Below, piece after piece: positions 22,156 through 30,168 of a stretch of DNA of 64,000 nucleotides (its first letter is position 1; each line of letters opens with the position of its first letter). Source of the DNA: Sphingopyxis sp. TUF1 (GTDB lineage: Bacteria; Pseudomonadota; Alphaproteobacteria; Sphingomonadales; Sphingomonadaceae); contig NZ_CP144683.1 in NCBI RefSeq assembly GCF_036687315.1, positions 496,001 to 560,000 of the forward strand, in the 5' to 3' direction. The notes beneath the pieces are model-generated. The model was not told the origin of the DNA and ran no database searches. It saw nothing but the letters and a program-made list of their open reading frames with translations. A program made the position numbers and the translations under genes.

Positions 22156-22662
22156 TTAATCCTGATCCGCATATGGATTGGCGATGCCCAAGGATGCAAG
22201 GGCTTTCACTTCCAAAGCCTCCATCGCCCCCGCCGACGCATCGTCCATATGGTCATAGCCGACGAGGTGCAGCGCGCCGTGAACGATCAAGTGCGTCGCA
22301 TGATCGGCGAGCGAAACCTCTTTCTCAGCCGCTTCGCGCGCGCAGGTTTCGCGCGCGAGGACGATGTCGCCGAGCAGGATTTCGCCGTCGTCGCTGTTCG
22401 CGAGGCTTTCGAGCAGATCGGCCTGAACCTGCGGAAAGGAGAGCACGTTAGTTGGCTTGTCCTTCCCCCGAAAATCGCGGTTGAGCGCATGAACCTCGGC
22501 ATCGTCGGTCAGGCGCACCGCGACCTCGACGAGCGGCGCCGCATCGGCGAGCGAGGCAAAGGGAGTGATCGCAAGCGCTGCCGTCACCGCTTCGGCGGCG
22601 CGCGCCTCCCAATCGAGCGTGTCGGGCCACGGCGTTGCGGCGTAGGTTTCGACGCTCAGCAC
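22156..22662 (-). CDS. ybeY: Endoribonuclease YbeY (rRNA maturation factor)
   Basis: Zinc-dependent single-strand RNase for 16S rRNA 3'-end maturation and ribosome quality control. The 168-residue product has the family motif NRDFRGKDKPTNVLSFP (about 61-77) and the zinc site HGALHLVGYDH at 128-138 with all three histidines. Normally phoH lies just upstream; here it is about 6.3 kb away, across the accessory block. Co-directional with corC. Confidence 0.95.
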   Translation of the reverse strand: MLSVETYAATPWPDTLDWEARAAEAVTAALAITPFASLADAAPLVEVAVRLTDDAEVHALNRDFRGKDKPTNVLSFPQVQADLLESLANSDDGEILLGDIVLARETCAREAAEKEVSLADHATHLIVHGALHLVGYDHMDDASAGAMEALEVKALASLGIANPYADQD

Positions 22663-22977
22663 GAAAAAAACTGCGCAGACATAATGGCGGAAAACTGCGC
22701 AACTTCACTCGCAAATCGCGTTTTTGGCGTTGAGCTTGCACATGCGGAGGCGTCGTTCGGCATCATGCCCATCCGCTACCGCGCCGCGGCGCAGTAGGAC
22801 AGTTTTTTTTGGCGGATCGCCTGTGATGACTGAGGGGTGGCGACCGGATATTCCCCTATCTGTCATCCCGGCGAAGGCCGGGATCTCGCCGGTGCGGTAA
22901 ACCGATAGGGTGAGATCCCGGCCTTCGCCGGGATGACGATGAAATAAAGGCCGGCTTCAATCGAAACCGCCCTCCCC
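22663..22977. other. Intergenic region between the sigma factor and ybeY
   Basis: About 315 bases without a convincing gene. It holds the start region of ybeY and one family-B palindrome (22862-22937). A T-run at 22804-22811 follows the sequence CAGTAGGACAG. A 38-codon frame at 22684 lacks a ribosome site. Confidence 0.5.
22862..22937. repeat. Palindromic repeat, family B, copy 1
   Basis: Perfect 26-bp inverted arms 22862-22887 and 22912-22937 (core GTCATCCCGGCGAAGGCCGG) around a 24-base centre. The same unit recurs at 26059-26134. Confidence 0.88.
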
Positions 22978-23847
22978 TCAATGCATATGCCGCAGCTTGT
23001 CCGGGTTGCGCATCACATAGATGCCGGTGACCTTGCCATCCTCAATCTCCAGCGCCGTCGTCTGAAGCTCGCCATCGGACTCACGCGTGACGAAACCCGG
23101 CAGACCGTTGATCAGGCCCATTTGGATGAGCGTCGAGCCATATTTGCGCAGCAACACGGCGACGCTGCGATGCACCTTCATCACCAGCGCCTTGCCGAGG
23201 ATCGGAATCGCGGCCGCCGGACGTTTGCCGCCGCCGTCGGCCCACATGCCGACGTCGGCGGCGAGGAGCGCGCCGAGCGCCGCCATATCGCCGCTGCGCG
23301 ACGCCTCGAAAAAGGCGTGCGCAATTTCCAGTCCGCGCTCCTTTTCAAGCTTGTAGCGCGGGCGCGCGCCGCGAACATGCGCGCGGGCACGCGCGGCGAG
23401 CTGGCGCGCCGCGGCGGCGTCGCGGTCGATCGTTTTGGCGACCTCGTCGAACCCGACGCCGAACACATCGTGGAGGAGGAAGGCCGCGCGCTCGAGAGGA
23501 GAGAGCCGCTCGAGCGCGAGCATCAGCGGCAGAGTGACGTCGTCGTCGGCTGCTTCCTCCCCGACAAGTGGGTCGGGAAGCCAGGGGCCGATGTAGGTTT
23601 CGCGCTGCACCCGCGCCGATTTGAGCTGGTCAAGGCAGAGCCGCGTCACCGTGCGGCGCAGGAAGGCGGCGGGCTCGCGCACCGCGCCGCGGTCGGTGCC
23701 GAGCCAGCGGATGAAGGCATCCTGCACGACATCCTCGGCATCGGCGACCGAGCCCAGCATCCGGTATGCGACGCGCGTAAGCATCGGACGCAGCGGATCA
23801 AAAAGACCCGCTGCATCCGTCGCATCGTCCGGGCGCGTCGCTGTCAT
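22978..23847 (-). CDS. ECF41-type sigma factor with C-terminal SnoaL-like domain
   Basis: An extracytoplasmic-function sigma factor of 289 residues. Region 2 (LTRVAYRMLGSVADAEDVVQ) and region 4 (LSPLERAAFLLHDVFGVGFD) are clear. A SnoaL-like C-terminal domain of about 100 residues follows. The ECF41 hallmarks are all visible: linker WLPDPL, DGGGK, and NPDKL six residues from the end. In this family the fused domain replaces an anti-sigma factor and tunes activity. It is the second gene after a CMD-family gene with one-base overlap, the standard ECF41 arrangement, and an ECF41-type promoter lies upstream of the pair. Confidence 0.93.
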   Translation of the reverse strand: MTATRPDDATDAAGLFDPLRPMLTRVAYRMLGSVADAEDVVQDAFIRWLGTDRGAVREPAAFLRRTVTRLCLDQLKSARVQRETYIGPWLPDPLVGEEAADDDVTLPLMLALERLSPLERAAFLLHDVFGVGFDEVAKTIDRDAAAARQLAARARAHVRGARPRYKLEKERGLEIAHAFFEASRSGDMAALGALLAADVGMWADGGGKRPAAAIPILGKALVMKVHRSVAVLLRKYGSTLIQMGLINGLPGFVTRESDGELQTTALEIEDGKVTGIYVMRNPDKLRHMH

Positions 23848-24302
23848 CAGGCCGCCCTGGCCGCCGGGGTCTCAAGCCACAGGTCGAAACCGACGGCAAT
23901 CCGGTTCCAGCCGTTGATGATGTTGATCATCAGGGTCAGCTTCACCTGTTCCTCCGGCGTGAAATGCGCTTCGAGCGCCTCTTTCGGAGCATTCTGTGTG
24001 TGCCCTTGCGACAGCGTGGTCAAGGCATCGGTCCAGGCAAGCGCGGCGCGTTCGCGCGGCGTATAAACGGGGGCTTCGCGCCAAGCAGCGAGCAGGTAGA
24101 TGCGCTGTTCGGTTTCGCCCTTGGCGCGCGCCTCGGCGGTGTGCATGTTGATGCAATTGGCACAGCCGTTGAGGATCGACGCCCGGATTTTCACCAGCTC
24201 GATCAGGCTCGGCTCAAGGCTGTCCTGCACCGCAAGGCTGACGCCCATCCACTGTTTCATCAGCTGCGGCGCGGCGGCGAAGGGGTCGGTTACGCGGGTC
24301 AT
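23847..24302 (-). CDS. Carboxymuconolactone decarboxylase (AhpD-like) family protein
   Basis: A 151-residue protein of the CMD/AhpD fold. The redox motif NGCANCINMHTAEA (about 40-53) keeps the CxxC and following His of AhpD-type peroxidase-linked proteins, so a thiol-redox role is more likely than decarboxylation. ATG at 24302 follows AAGGAG. The stop overlaps the sigma-factor ATG by one base. CMD genes are the typical companions of ECF41 factors and usually their direct targets. Confidence 0.9.
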   Translation of the reverse strand: MTRVTDPFAAAPQLMKQWMGVSLAVQDSLEPSLIELVKIRASILNGCANCINMHTAEARAKGETEQRIYLLAAWREAPVYTPRERAALAWTDALTTLSQGHTQNAPKEALEAHFTPEEQVKLTLMINIINGWNRIAVGFDLWLETPAARAA

Positions 24303-24333
24303 ATCGTGTCTCCTTGAGGGGTTGCACAGACAT

Positions 24334-24360
24334 GACGAGGCAGAAATGGCAGGTGTGACA
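24334..24360 (-). promoter_or_regulatory. ECF41-type promoter of the CMD-sigma operon
   Basis: Minus strand: TGTCACA (24354-24360), 16-base spacer, CGTC (24334-24337). This equals the TGTCACA-N16-CGTC pattern described for ECF41 targets. It sits about 30 bases upstream of the CMD start codon, so the operon should be activated by its own sigma factor. Confidence 0.85.
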
Positions 24361-24437
24361 TGGCGCGCCGAAAAAATTTCGCGTGCGCCCGAAAATCAAT
24401 TATCTTCGGCGCTTCATCAACATGGGAGGGGCATGTC

Positions 24438-24815
24438 ATGAAGTTTCTCGATGGATATGGCGAACAGGCTTATGCGCTGCTGCGGATCGTTGCGGGGCTG
24501 TTGTTCCTGGCGCATGGTGTGCAGAAATTCTTCAATTTCCCAGCGGCCTTTCCCTATCCGCTCAATCCGATGCTCTATGCGGCCGGAACGATCGAGCTCG
24601 TCGCCGGCGCGCTGATCGCCATCGGCCTGTTCACCCGCCCCGCGGCCTTTGTCGCCAGCGGGATGTCGGCAGTCGGCTATTGGGTCGCGCACGGAACGCA
24701 AGGACCCTTCCCGATTGCCAATGGCGGCGAGACGATCGCGCTTTACTGCTTCATCTTCCTGTTCATCGCGACGCGCGGCGCGGGGGTGTGGAGCGTCGAA
24801 GGCGGGAGGAAGTAG
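24438..24815 (+). CDS. DoxX-family membrane protein
   Basis: A 125-residue inner-membrane protein with four hydrophobic helices and the DoxX pattern ALLRIVAGLLFLAHGVQKFF, then PLNPMLYAAGTIELVAGALI. ATG at 24438 follows GGGAGGGG. An upstream ATG at 24360 overlaps the ECF41 promoter and adds non-family sequence. DoxX proteins are often tied to thiol or redox stress systems. It is divergent from the CMD-ECF41 pair, so joint function is possible, but no ECF41 motif was found on this strand. Confidence 0.85.
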   Translation: MKFLDGYGEQAYALLRIVAGLLFLAHGVQKFFNFPAAFPYPLNPMLYAAGTIELVAGALIAIGLFTRPAAFVASGMSAVGYWVAHGTQGPFPIANGGETIALYCFIFLFIATRGAGVWSVEGGRK

Positions 24816-24857
24816 GAGCCGGTCCGGGGCCGATGTCGGTTTGCGACCGAACCTAGC

Positions 24858-24947
24858 CGTCGCCCCCGCGAAGGCGGGGGCCGCTGTCGGTTTACACAGC
24901 GACGCAGGAAAAGGCCGATGGCGGCCCCCGCCTTCGCGGGGGCGACG
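24858..24947. repeat. Palindromic repeat, family C, copy 1
   Basis: Perfect 27-bp inverted arms 24858-24884 and 24921-24947 (core CGTCGCCCCCGCGAAGGCGG). A second copy is at 62875-62964. It lies downstream of doxX. Confidence 0.88.
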
Positions 24948-24959
24948 GTAAATCGAAAC

Positions 24960-24978
24960 GTCCGCTTTCCACCCCAAA
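24960..24978 (+). repeat. 19-base element, copy 2 of 3
   Basis: GTCCGCTTTCCACCCCAAA, differing by one base from the copies at 3159 and 28713. It directly follows the family-C palindrome. Confidence 0.6.
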
Positions 24979-25055
24979 GCTGCCATCGCATCCCATCAGC
25001 ACAAAACGGGGCATCCGTTCCGCCCCCCGGTGCGCGCTTCACATGATGACGGCCG

Positions 25056-26027
25056 TCAAATCTTGCGCGTATTCGCCTCGATCAGCTTCGTCGCCTCGGC
25101 AATCGCGTTCGCGGTGGTCAGCTTGCCGTCCTGAACCTCGTCGGCGATTTCGAGGAGGCGGCCGCTGATGACGGTGCCGGTGTCGGCCTTTTCGTCGATC
25201 GCGATTCCGCCCTTGGCCGCGGCGACGCGGTCCCATGCCGCGCGCACCGCGGCCCAATAATCCGTCGTCGCCGCCCAATATTCGTCGGCGGCCTTCACAT
25301 CATATTGGTCGTATTTAATATAGGTGTTGAGGACATATTCCTGGACGATCGGCACCAGCTTGCCGTCCTTCGTTCCCATTTTGGTGTTGTCCTGCCAGTG
25401 GATCCAGCCGTCGGGGGTCGGCTGATGGCGGTTGATCGCATAATAGCGGTCGTAGACGGGATTACGGACGGCGTCGCGGCGCGCGAGCGGGCGCCACGTC
25501 CAGTTCGAGCGCCAGCGGCGGATGCCGCCCTGCGTCTCGAACTGGCCCCAGCCACCGTAGCGGGGGCTGTCGTCGACCTGATAGACCGTCTGCGACCAGC
25601 GGCCGGTGCGCATTCGTTCGGGGACATCTTCCCACACCCACTCATTGCGGTCCGAATAGACGAGCACGCGCGCGGGTTCATATTCCCAGTCCTGGCGCCA
25701 ATGCTTGATGATGTGCGTCTTGCCCTCATGCTCGATGACGAGCAGGTGCTGGAGCATGATCTTGCGCCCGCTATCCTCGATGACGCGGACAACCTCGTGC
25801 CCGCCCGACGTCTTCGCGGCAAGCGGGGTGTAGCCCGCGTCCCAGCGCGTCGATTCCTGCATGTCGAACCGCACCTTGTAATTGCCCGCCATCGCGAGGA
25901 TGTCGGCGCGGTCCTGTTCGAAATTCGCTGCGGCGGCATCGGCCGCGATCGGCGGGTGCGCCGCCGCGGCGACCGGCAGCATGGCCGAGAGCGACAGCGC
26001 GGCCGCGAGCGTTCGAATATGGTTCAT
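25056..26027 (-). CDS. Exported DUF6607-like protein downstream of a TonB receptor
   Basis: A 323-residue periplasmic protein with a signal peptide (ALSLSAMLPVAAAAH). The body is rich in Trp, Tyr and His, for example KHWRQDWEYEPARVLVYSD and RRWRSNWTWRPLARRD. I recognise the DUF6607 character: proteins encoded next to haem/iron-type TonB receptors, function unknown. The Trp/His content would suit haem or metal handling, but that is inference. ATG at 26027; the frame opens 12 codons earlier without better support. It follows the TonB receptor on the same strand, separated only by a family-B palindrome. Confidence 0.72.
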   Translation of the reverse strand: MNHIRTLAAALSLSAMLPVAAAAHPPIAADAAAANFEQDRADILAMAGNYKVRFDMQESTRWDAGYTPLAAKTSGGHEVVRVIEDSGRKIMLQHLLVIEHEGKTHIIKHWRQDWEYEPARVLVYSDRNEWVWEDVPERMRTGRWSQTVYQVDDSPRYGGWGQFETQGGIRRWRSNWTWRPLARRDAVRNPVYDRYYAINRHQPTPDGWIHWQDNTKMGTKDGKLVPIVQEYVLNTYIKYDQYDVKAADEYWAATTDYWAAVRAAWDRVAAAKGGIAIDEKADTGTVISGRLLEIADEVQDGKLTTANAIAEATKLIEANTRKI

Positions 26028-26058
26028 GATAATCCCTTTCCTGTCGTTATTTTCATCC

Positions 26059-26134
26059 GTCATCCCGGCGAAGGCCGGGATCGCACCCTCTCGTCCTGAC
26101 GCACCGACGAGATCCCGGCCTTCGCCGGGATGAC
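26059..26134. repeat. Palindromic repeat, family B, copy 2
   Basis: Near-perfect inverted arms 26059-26084 and 26109-26134, same unit as 22862-22937. It lies between the TonB receptor stop and the DUF6607-like start, where it may reduce downstream expression. Confidence 0.85.
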
Positions 26135-26156
26135 GGACGTGATGGAGGTGGCCGAT

Positions 26157-28373
26157 TCAGAAACGATAGCTCAGCGAGGCCGAGGCGTTGCGGCCGGGCT
26201 GGGTATAGGCGTCGGTGATGGTCGAGGTGGACGCGACCCCGCGGACGTCGCTCCACCAGCTGTATTTCGTGTCGAGGATATTGAAGACCCCGGCGCGCAG
26301 GCTCAGCCCCTGCGCAATCCGCACAAAGGTGGTCGCATCAAGGATCGTGAACGCATCGGGGCGGAAACAGGCGGGGGTACAAAGCCCCTCGGTCCGCGAC
26401 GCTTCCTTGCGCGCGCTGTGCGTCATGACGATCTGGCCGCCGAAACGGCCGCTTTGCGGCTCGCGCCAGCCGACGCCGACGACGAGCTTGAGCGGGTCGA
26501 TCGTCGATAGCGGCACGCGCGTGCCATCGGGATCGATCGAATTGCCGGTCGCATAGGAAAGGGCGAGCGTCGCATAGAGGCCGGACGACGCCCGCCCCTC
26601 GAACCGCGCTTCGGCACCCTTGACGCGGGCACGGTCGAGATTGACGAACTGATAGACGGCGGGATCGGCCGGCGTAAAACTGCCGCTCACGACTTCCTGA
26701 CTGATGAAATCCTTGTAGCGCGCCGAAAAGGCCGTGACGTCGAGGCTGACATGATCGCTGGAAAAGCGCACCCCGCCCTCGAAGCTTTCGCTGCGCTCCG
26801 GCCCCAGATCGGGATTGGGGGCGGAGGTATAGCCGAACGCCAGATTTTCGAAGAACTGGTTGACCTGCCCCGGTTCGGGCGCCTTGAAGCCCGTCGCATA
26901 ATTGGCGAAAATCCGAACCGTATCGGTCAGCTTGAACAGCGCGCCGAACTTGGGCGAGACGCGCGAACCATCCTGCCCCGCACCCGAAAAAGCGGGAAGC
27001 AGCGGGTCGTCCTGCGGCGACAGATCGTACCAGTCGAAGCGCAGCGCCGGATAGAGGATCAGCCGGCCGTCGGCGACGCTGATCTCGTCGCCCACGAACA
27101 GCCCGCCGCGCGTGAAGTCGGTTTCGGGAAAGGCGCGCGTCGGAAATACTTCGCCAACCGGCGGCACGGTCCCGTCGCGCAGCCCGCGCTGGCGCGTCTT
27201 GCTGACGTCGCCGCCGAACACGAGCCGGTGGGCGATCGCCCCCGTCGCAAAGTCGGCGCGCGCGTCGGCCGAAGCGCCGATGACGCGGTTTTCGAAGGTG
27301 TTGAGGCGGATGCGGTCGGGAAGCGTGGTGCGGTCTTCCTCGGTATATTGGCTGTCCTCGCCGTCTTGCCAGTAAAGCGCGACGCGTGCGAAATCGACGA
27401 TGCCCTCGCCCTCCCAGCTCCAGTCGAGCGAGACGCGCTTGCGCTCCCCCGTATCCCAGCCTTCGAGGCGGTCGACCGAAGCACTGAGCCCCGTCAGGCC
27501 GTTGGTGTAGAGCCGCGTGTCGAGATATTCGCCGGTCAGGCGCAGCTTGTGGCCGCTGGCGGGGTCATAGACGATGCGCGCGAGCGCGGCGTCGGAACGG
27601 CCGTCCTGCGGATTGGGCTCGGTCCGCGCCCCGCCCACGCCGCCGACATCGCCCTTGTTGTCGAGTTCCTGATAATCGCGGCGGGTATAGGCAGCCATTG
27701 CGGACCGGTCGCCGCTCTGCCCCGCGAGGATCGCGGTTTCGCTGAACTCCTCATCGGCGCTGCTATAGGCGGCGCGGACGAGGCCGCCGACGCTTTTGCC
27801 GCCCGTCAGGAAGTCGGCCGGATCGGCGGTAATGAAGCTGACCGCGCCCGCGAGCCCGTCGCTGCCGTACAGCGCCGACGAGGGGCCGCGCAAAATCTCG
27901 ACCGACTTGATGAGGCCCAGATCGACATAATCGCCCCGCCCCGACGCCTGCGCGCCAAAGCTGAAGCCGTCGGGGACGCGCACGCCGTCGACCTGAATCA
28001 GCACGCGGTTGCCGCCAATGCCGCGGATATTGAAACTGTCGTTGCCCGCGCGGCCCGTCGCGCCGAGCGCAGCACCGAAGCGCGCGGGCTGGCGCTGGAC
28101 GCTGACCCCGGGTTCGAAGCGGACGAGGTCGCGGATGTCGGTGACGAGCTCGTCGGCAATCTGCTCGGCGCTCTTGACCGTGACGGTCACGGGCAGGTCT
28201 TCGGCGCGCACCTCGGAGCGCGTCGCGGTAACGACGATCTGGTTCTTGCGCGCGAGCCAGTAAGCGCCGTCGTCATCCTGCGCCATCGCGGGCTGCGCGG
28301 TGGCGGCGAGCGCGAGCCCCAGCGCGGTGCCGATAGAAAAGCGGGTCAGGCGCGGCGAACGATAACTTGTCAA
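26157..28373 (-). CDS. TonB-dependent haem/haemoglobin-type receptor
   Basis: Outer-membrane receptor of 738 residues ending in Phe (LSYRF). The chosen start is TTG at 28373, preceded by AGGGGGAA. It gives the signal peptide FSIGTALGLALAATAQPAMA. The ATG at 28430 in the same frame would lie between the -10 and -35 and is rejected. TonB box QIVVTATRSEV, plug motif VEILRGPSSALYGSDGLAG, and FKAPEP plus NPDLGPE near the FRAP/NPNL positions place it in the HemR-like group. The His usually between those two boxes is not present, so haem as ligand is likely but not certain. A Fur box overlaps the predicted transcription start. Confidence 0.88.
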   Translation of the reverse strand: MTSYRSPRLTRFSIGTALGLALAATAQPAMAQDDDGAYWLARKNQIVVTATRSEVRAEDLPVTVTVKSAEQIADELVTDIRDLVRFEPGVSVQRQPARFGAALGATGRAGNDSFNIRGIGGNRVLIQVDGVRVPDGFSFGAQASGRGDYVDLGLIKSVEILRGPSSALYGSDGLAGAVSFITADPADFLTGGKSVGGLVRAAYSSADEEFSETAILAGQSGDRSAMAAYTRRDYQELDNKGDVGGVGGARTEPNPQDGRSDAALARIVYDPASGHKLRLTGEYLDTRLYTNGLTGLSASVDRLEGWDTGERKRVSLDWSWEGEGIVDFARVALYWQDGEDSQYTEEDRTTLPDRIRLNTFENRVIGASADARADFATGAIAHRLVFGGDVSKTRQRGLRDGTVPPVGEVFPTRAFPETDFTRGGLFVGDEISVADGRLILYPALRFDWYDLSPQDDPLLPAFSGAGQDGSRVSPKFGALFKLTDTVRIFANYATGFKAPEPGQVNQFFENLAFGYTSAPNPDLGPERSESFEGGVRFSSDHVSLDVTAFSARYKDFISQEVVSGSFTPADPAVYQFVNLDRARVKGAEARFEGRASSGLYATLALSYATGNSIDPDGTRVPLSTIDPLKLVVGVGWREPQSGRFGGQIVMTHSARKEASRTEGLCTPACFRPDAFTILDATTFVRIAQGLSLRAGVFNILDTKYSWWSDVRGVASTSTITDAYTQPGRNASASLSYRF

Positions 28374-28389
28374 TTTAATTCCCCCTGTG

Positions 28390-28408
28390 ATTGCGAGTGA
28401 TTCGCAAT
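28390..28408. promoter_or_regulatory. Fur box over the TonB receptor transcription start
   Basis: ATTGCGAGTGATTCGCAAT: 7-base perfect outer arms, one mismatch in the 7-1-7 form (TGCGAGT-G-ATTCGCA). It sits just downstream of the predicted -10 and 17 bases before the TTG start, a typical repressor position. A fur gene is 4 kb away. Confidence 0.7.
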
Positions 28409-28414
28409 AGCGTT

Positions 28415-28443
28415 TCTCTAGGAGCGCCAAATCTCAGGGTCAA
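28415..28443 (-). promoter_or_regulatory. Sigma-70-type promoter of the TonB receptor
   Basis: Minus strand: -35 TTGACC (28438-28443), 17-base spacer, -10 TAGAGA (28415-28420). The start site would fall inside the Fur box. Confidence 0.6.
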
Positions 28444-28617
28444 GACGCTATTGCGACTCGTTTGCGAAAAAACATTCGGACACAAATAGCATTGCAGATC
28501 ATCATGTCGGATCGGTCGCGGGTGTATGGGGCATCGGAGTTCGGCGCGACCGAGATTGGCTATCGTGGGACGAATGTCTACTACCGATCAATAGCTGCCG
28601 TTGCCGCGCTCCCCAAC

Positions 28618-28700
28618 CCGTTCGCATCGAGCGAAGTCGAGATGCCCCTCGGGCTAGGCTTGGCGTCGATGGGTGTCTCGACTTCGCTCGACACGAACGG
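28618..28700. repeat. Palindromic repeat, family D, copy 1
   Basis: Inverted arms beginning CCGTTCGCATCGAGCGAAGT and ending CTTCGCTCGACACGAACGG. Same family as 49911-49990, 56851-56925 and 57262-57336. Confidence 0.82.
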
Positions 28701-28712
28701 AATGAGGAGACG

Positions 28713-28731
28713 GTCCGCTTCCCACCCCAAA
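28713..28731 (+). repeat. 19-base element, copy 3 of 3
   Basis: GTCCGCTTCCCACCCCAAA, identical to the copy at 3159-3177, placed directly after a family-D palindrome. Confidence 0.6.
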
Positions 28732-29015
28732 TCATCGGACGCAATAAACCGCTGTCCTACATGATCCGGCTGTGCCAGCCTTCACCCAGGCTATTTCGAT
28801 ATGTGGACAAAAGCGACTGCTTCCCCGGCTGTAAACGGAGGCAGGAGCTCGGCGCGTGTGCCCGGCCGAAGCGGCAGATCAAGGGCCGCACAAGGCTGAC
28901 CTTTACTGACCTTTGGAATGATTCCCCGATCCCAGCCCGAATCGGACCGCGGGCTCCGCCCGGCATGACCGAAACGACCGGCGGTTCCCAACCCCAAGGC
29001 GTAGTTCGTCGGGCC

Positions 29016-30008
29016 TTAGCTACCCGGCCCCTCATAGGCTTCGACGATACGCCCGACGATCGGGTGGCGGACGACGTCGGCGCTGGTGAAGCGGCTGACG
29101 TTGATGCCCTCGAGCCCCTCGAGCCGCGCGACCGCGTCGGCAAGGCCGGAGGTTGCGGGCACCGGCAAGTCGACCTGTTTGGGGTCGCCGCAGATCACCA
29201 TGCGGCTGTTCATGCCGAAGCGTGTCAGGAACATCTTCATCTGCGGAATCGTCGTATTCTGTGCTTCGTCGAGGATGATGAAGGCGTCGGCAAGTGTGCG
29301 GCCGCGCATGAAGGCGAGCGGCGCAATCTCGATCTCGCCCGACGCAATCCGGCGCTCGACCTGCTCGGCGGGCAGGCAGTCGTGGAGCGCGTCGTAGAGC
29401 GGGCGCAGATAGGGATCGACCTTTTCCTTCATATCGCCGGGCAGGAAGCCCAGCTTCTCGCCCGCTTCGACCGCGGGGCGCGACAGGATCAGGCGCTGGA
29501 CGCTGCCGGTGATCAGCTGCGCGACCGCCTGCGCGACGGCGAGATAGGTCTTGCCCGTGCCCGCGGGGCCGAGCGCGAAAATCACATCGTCGCGCGCGAG
29601 CGCTTGCATATAGGGAACCTGCGACGGCGCGCGCGGGACGATCGTTTTCTTGCGCGTGCGGATCATCACCGTGGGGGCTTCGTTGACGTCGTGGCGGATG
29701 ATGCCGTCGAGCGTCGGCTGCGCCGACATCGCGATCACCCCGTCGACCATGCCGGCATCAACCTCCTGCCCCTTTTCGATGCGGTCATAGAGGTTGGTGA
29801 GCACGTCGCGCGCGCGCGCGGCGGCTTCGGCCTCTCCCTCGATCTGCACACGGTTGCCGCGCGCGGAGATATAGACGCCGAGGCGGTTTTCGATCGCGAC
29901 AAGATTGCGGTCGAACTCGCCGAAGAGGATGCCCAGCAATTGTGTCCGTTCAAATTCGGCCGTCAGTCGAACGCGATCGCCGGGTTCGGCGGGGGATGCG
30001 GCGGTCAT
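29016..30008 (-). CDS. phoH: PhoH-like ATPase
   Basis: A 330-residue ATP-binding protein of the PhoH family, associated with RNA metabolism and encoded beside ybeY in most bacteria. An N-terminal KH-like region (about 10-90) precedes the ATPase domain. Walker A is GPAGTGKT at 147-154, and FIILDEAQNTT (about 245-255) is the Walker B region. ATG at 30008 gives MTAASPAEPG; the longer frame reads through a palindromic repeat and is not family sequence. Here it follows miaB but has lost its usual neighbour ybeY. Confidence 0.93.
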   Translation of the reverse strand: MTAASPAEPGDRVRLTAEFERTQLLGILFGEFDRNLVAIENRLGVYISARGNRVQIEGEAEAAARARDVLTNLYDRIEKGQEVDAGMVDGVIAMSAQPTLDGIIRHDVNEAPTVMIRTRKKTIVPRAPSQVPYMQALARDDVIFALGPAGTGKTYLAVAQAVAQLITGSVQRLILSRPAVEAGEKLGFLPGDMKEKVDPYLRPLYDALHDCLPAEQVERRIASGEIEIAPLAFMRGRTLADAFIILDEAQNTTIPQMKMFLTRFGMNSRMVICGDPKQVDLPVPATSGLADAVARLEGLEGINVSRFTSADVVRHPIVGRIVEAYEGPGS

Positions 30009-30062
30009 CGGGCGTTTGGACACGTGGGCAAGGCTCCTTAAATCAACACTGGCGACATAAAG

Positions 30063-30148
30063 CCGCTCGTCCCGAGCTTGTCGAAGGACCGTTCTTTCTT
30101 GCAGCGGCGCAAAAAAGGACGGTGCTTCGACAAGCTCAGCACGAACGG
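30063..30148. repeat. Palindromic repeat, family E
   Basis: Inverted arms (GTCCCGAGCTTGTCGAAGGA on the left, CTTCGACAAGCTCAGCACGA on the right) between miaB and phoH. Related in layout to family D but with GAGCTTGTCGAAG in place of GAGCGAAGTCGAG. Confidence 0.78.
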
Positions 30149-30168
30149 ACGAAAGGTGCAAGATCGCA

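Larger units (their letters stand above)
28444..29015. other. Intergenic region between the TonB receptor promoter and phoH
   Basis: About 570 bases with no supportable gene. It holds one family-D palindrome (28618-28700), the third 19-base element (28713-28731) and otherwise featureless sequence. It marks the left-hand junction of phoH with the accessory block. Confidence 0.5.

Noticed and set aside
22684..22800. 38-codon frame beginning ATGGCGGAAAAC before the sigma-factor region
   Set aside because: No ribosome site, no conservation evidence, and overlaps the ybeY promoter region.
22862..26134. CRISPR array or transposon ends in the palindrome-rich accessory block
   Set aside because: Repeats are few, far apart and internally palindromic, with no uniform spacers, cas genes or transposase.
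26751..28400. 549-residue plus-strand frame opposite the TonB receptor
   Set aside because: Shadow frame with no recognisable domains; the minus-strand gene has signal peptide, plug and barrel.
28374..28430. ATG at 28430 as start of the TonB receptor
   Set aside because: It falls between the predicted -10 and -35, and the Fur box would be inside the coding sequence.
28462..28764. 100-codon plus-strand frame between the TonB promoter and phoH
   Set aside because: It reads through a palindromic repeat and has no ribosome site or protein-like composition.
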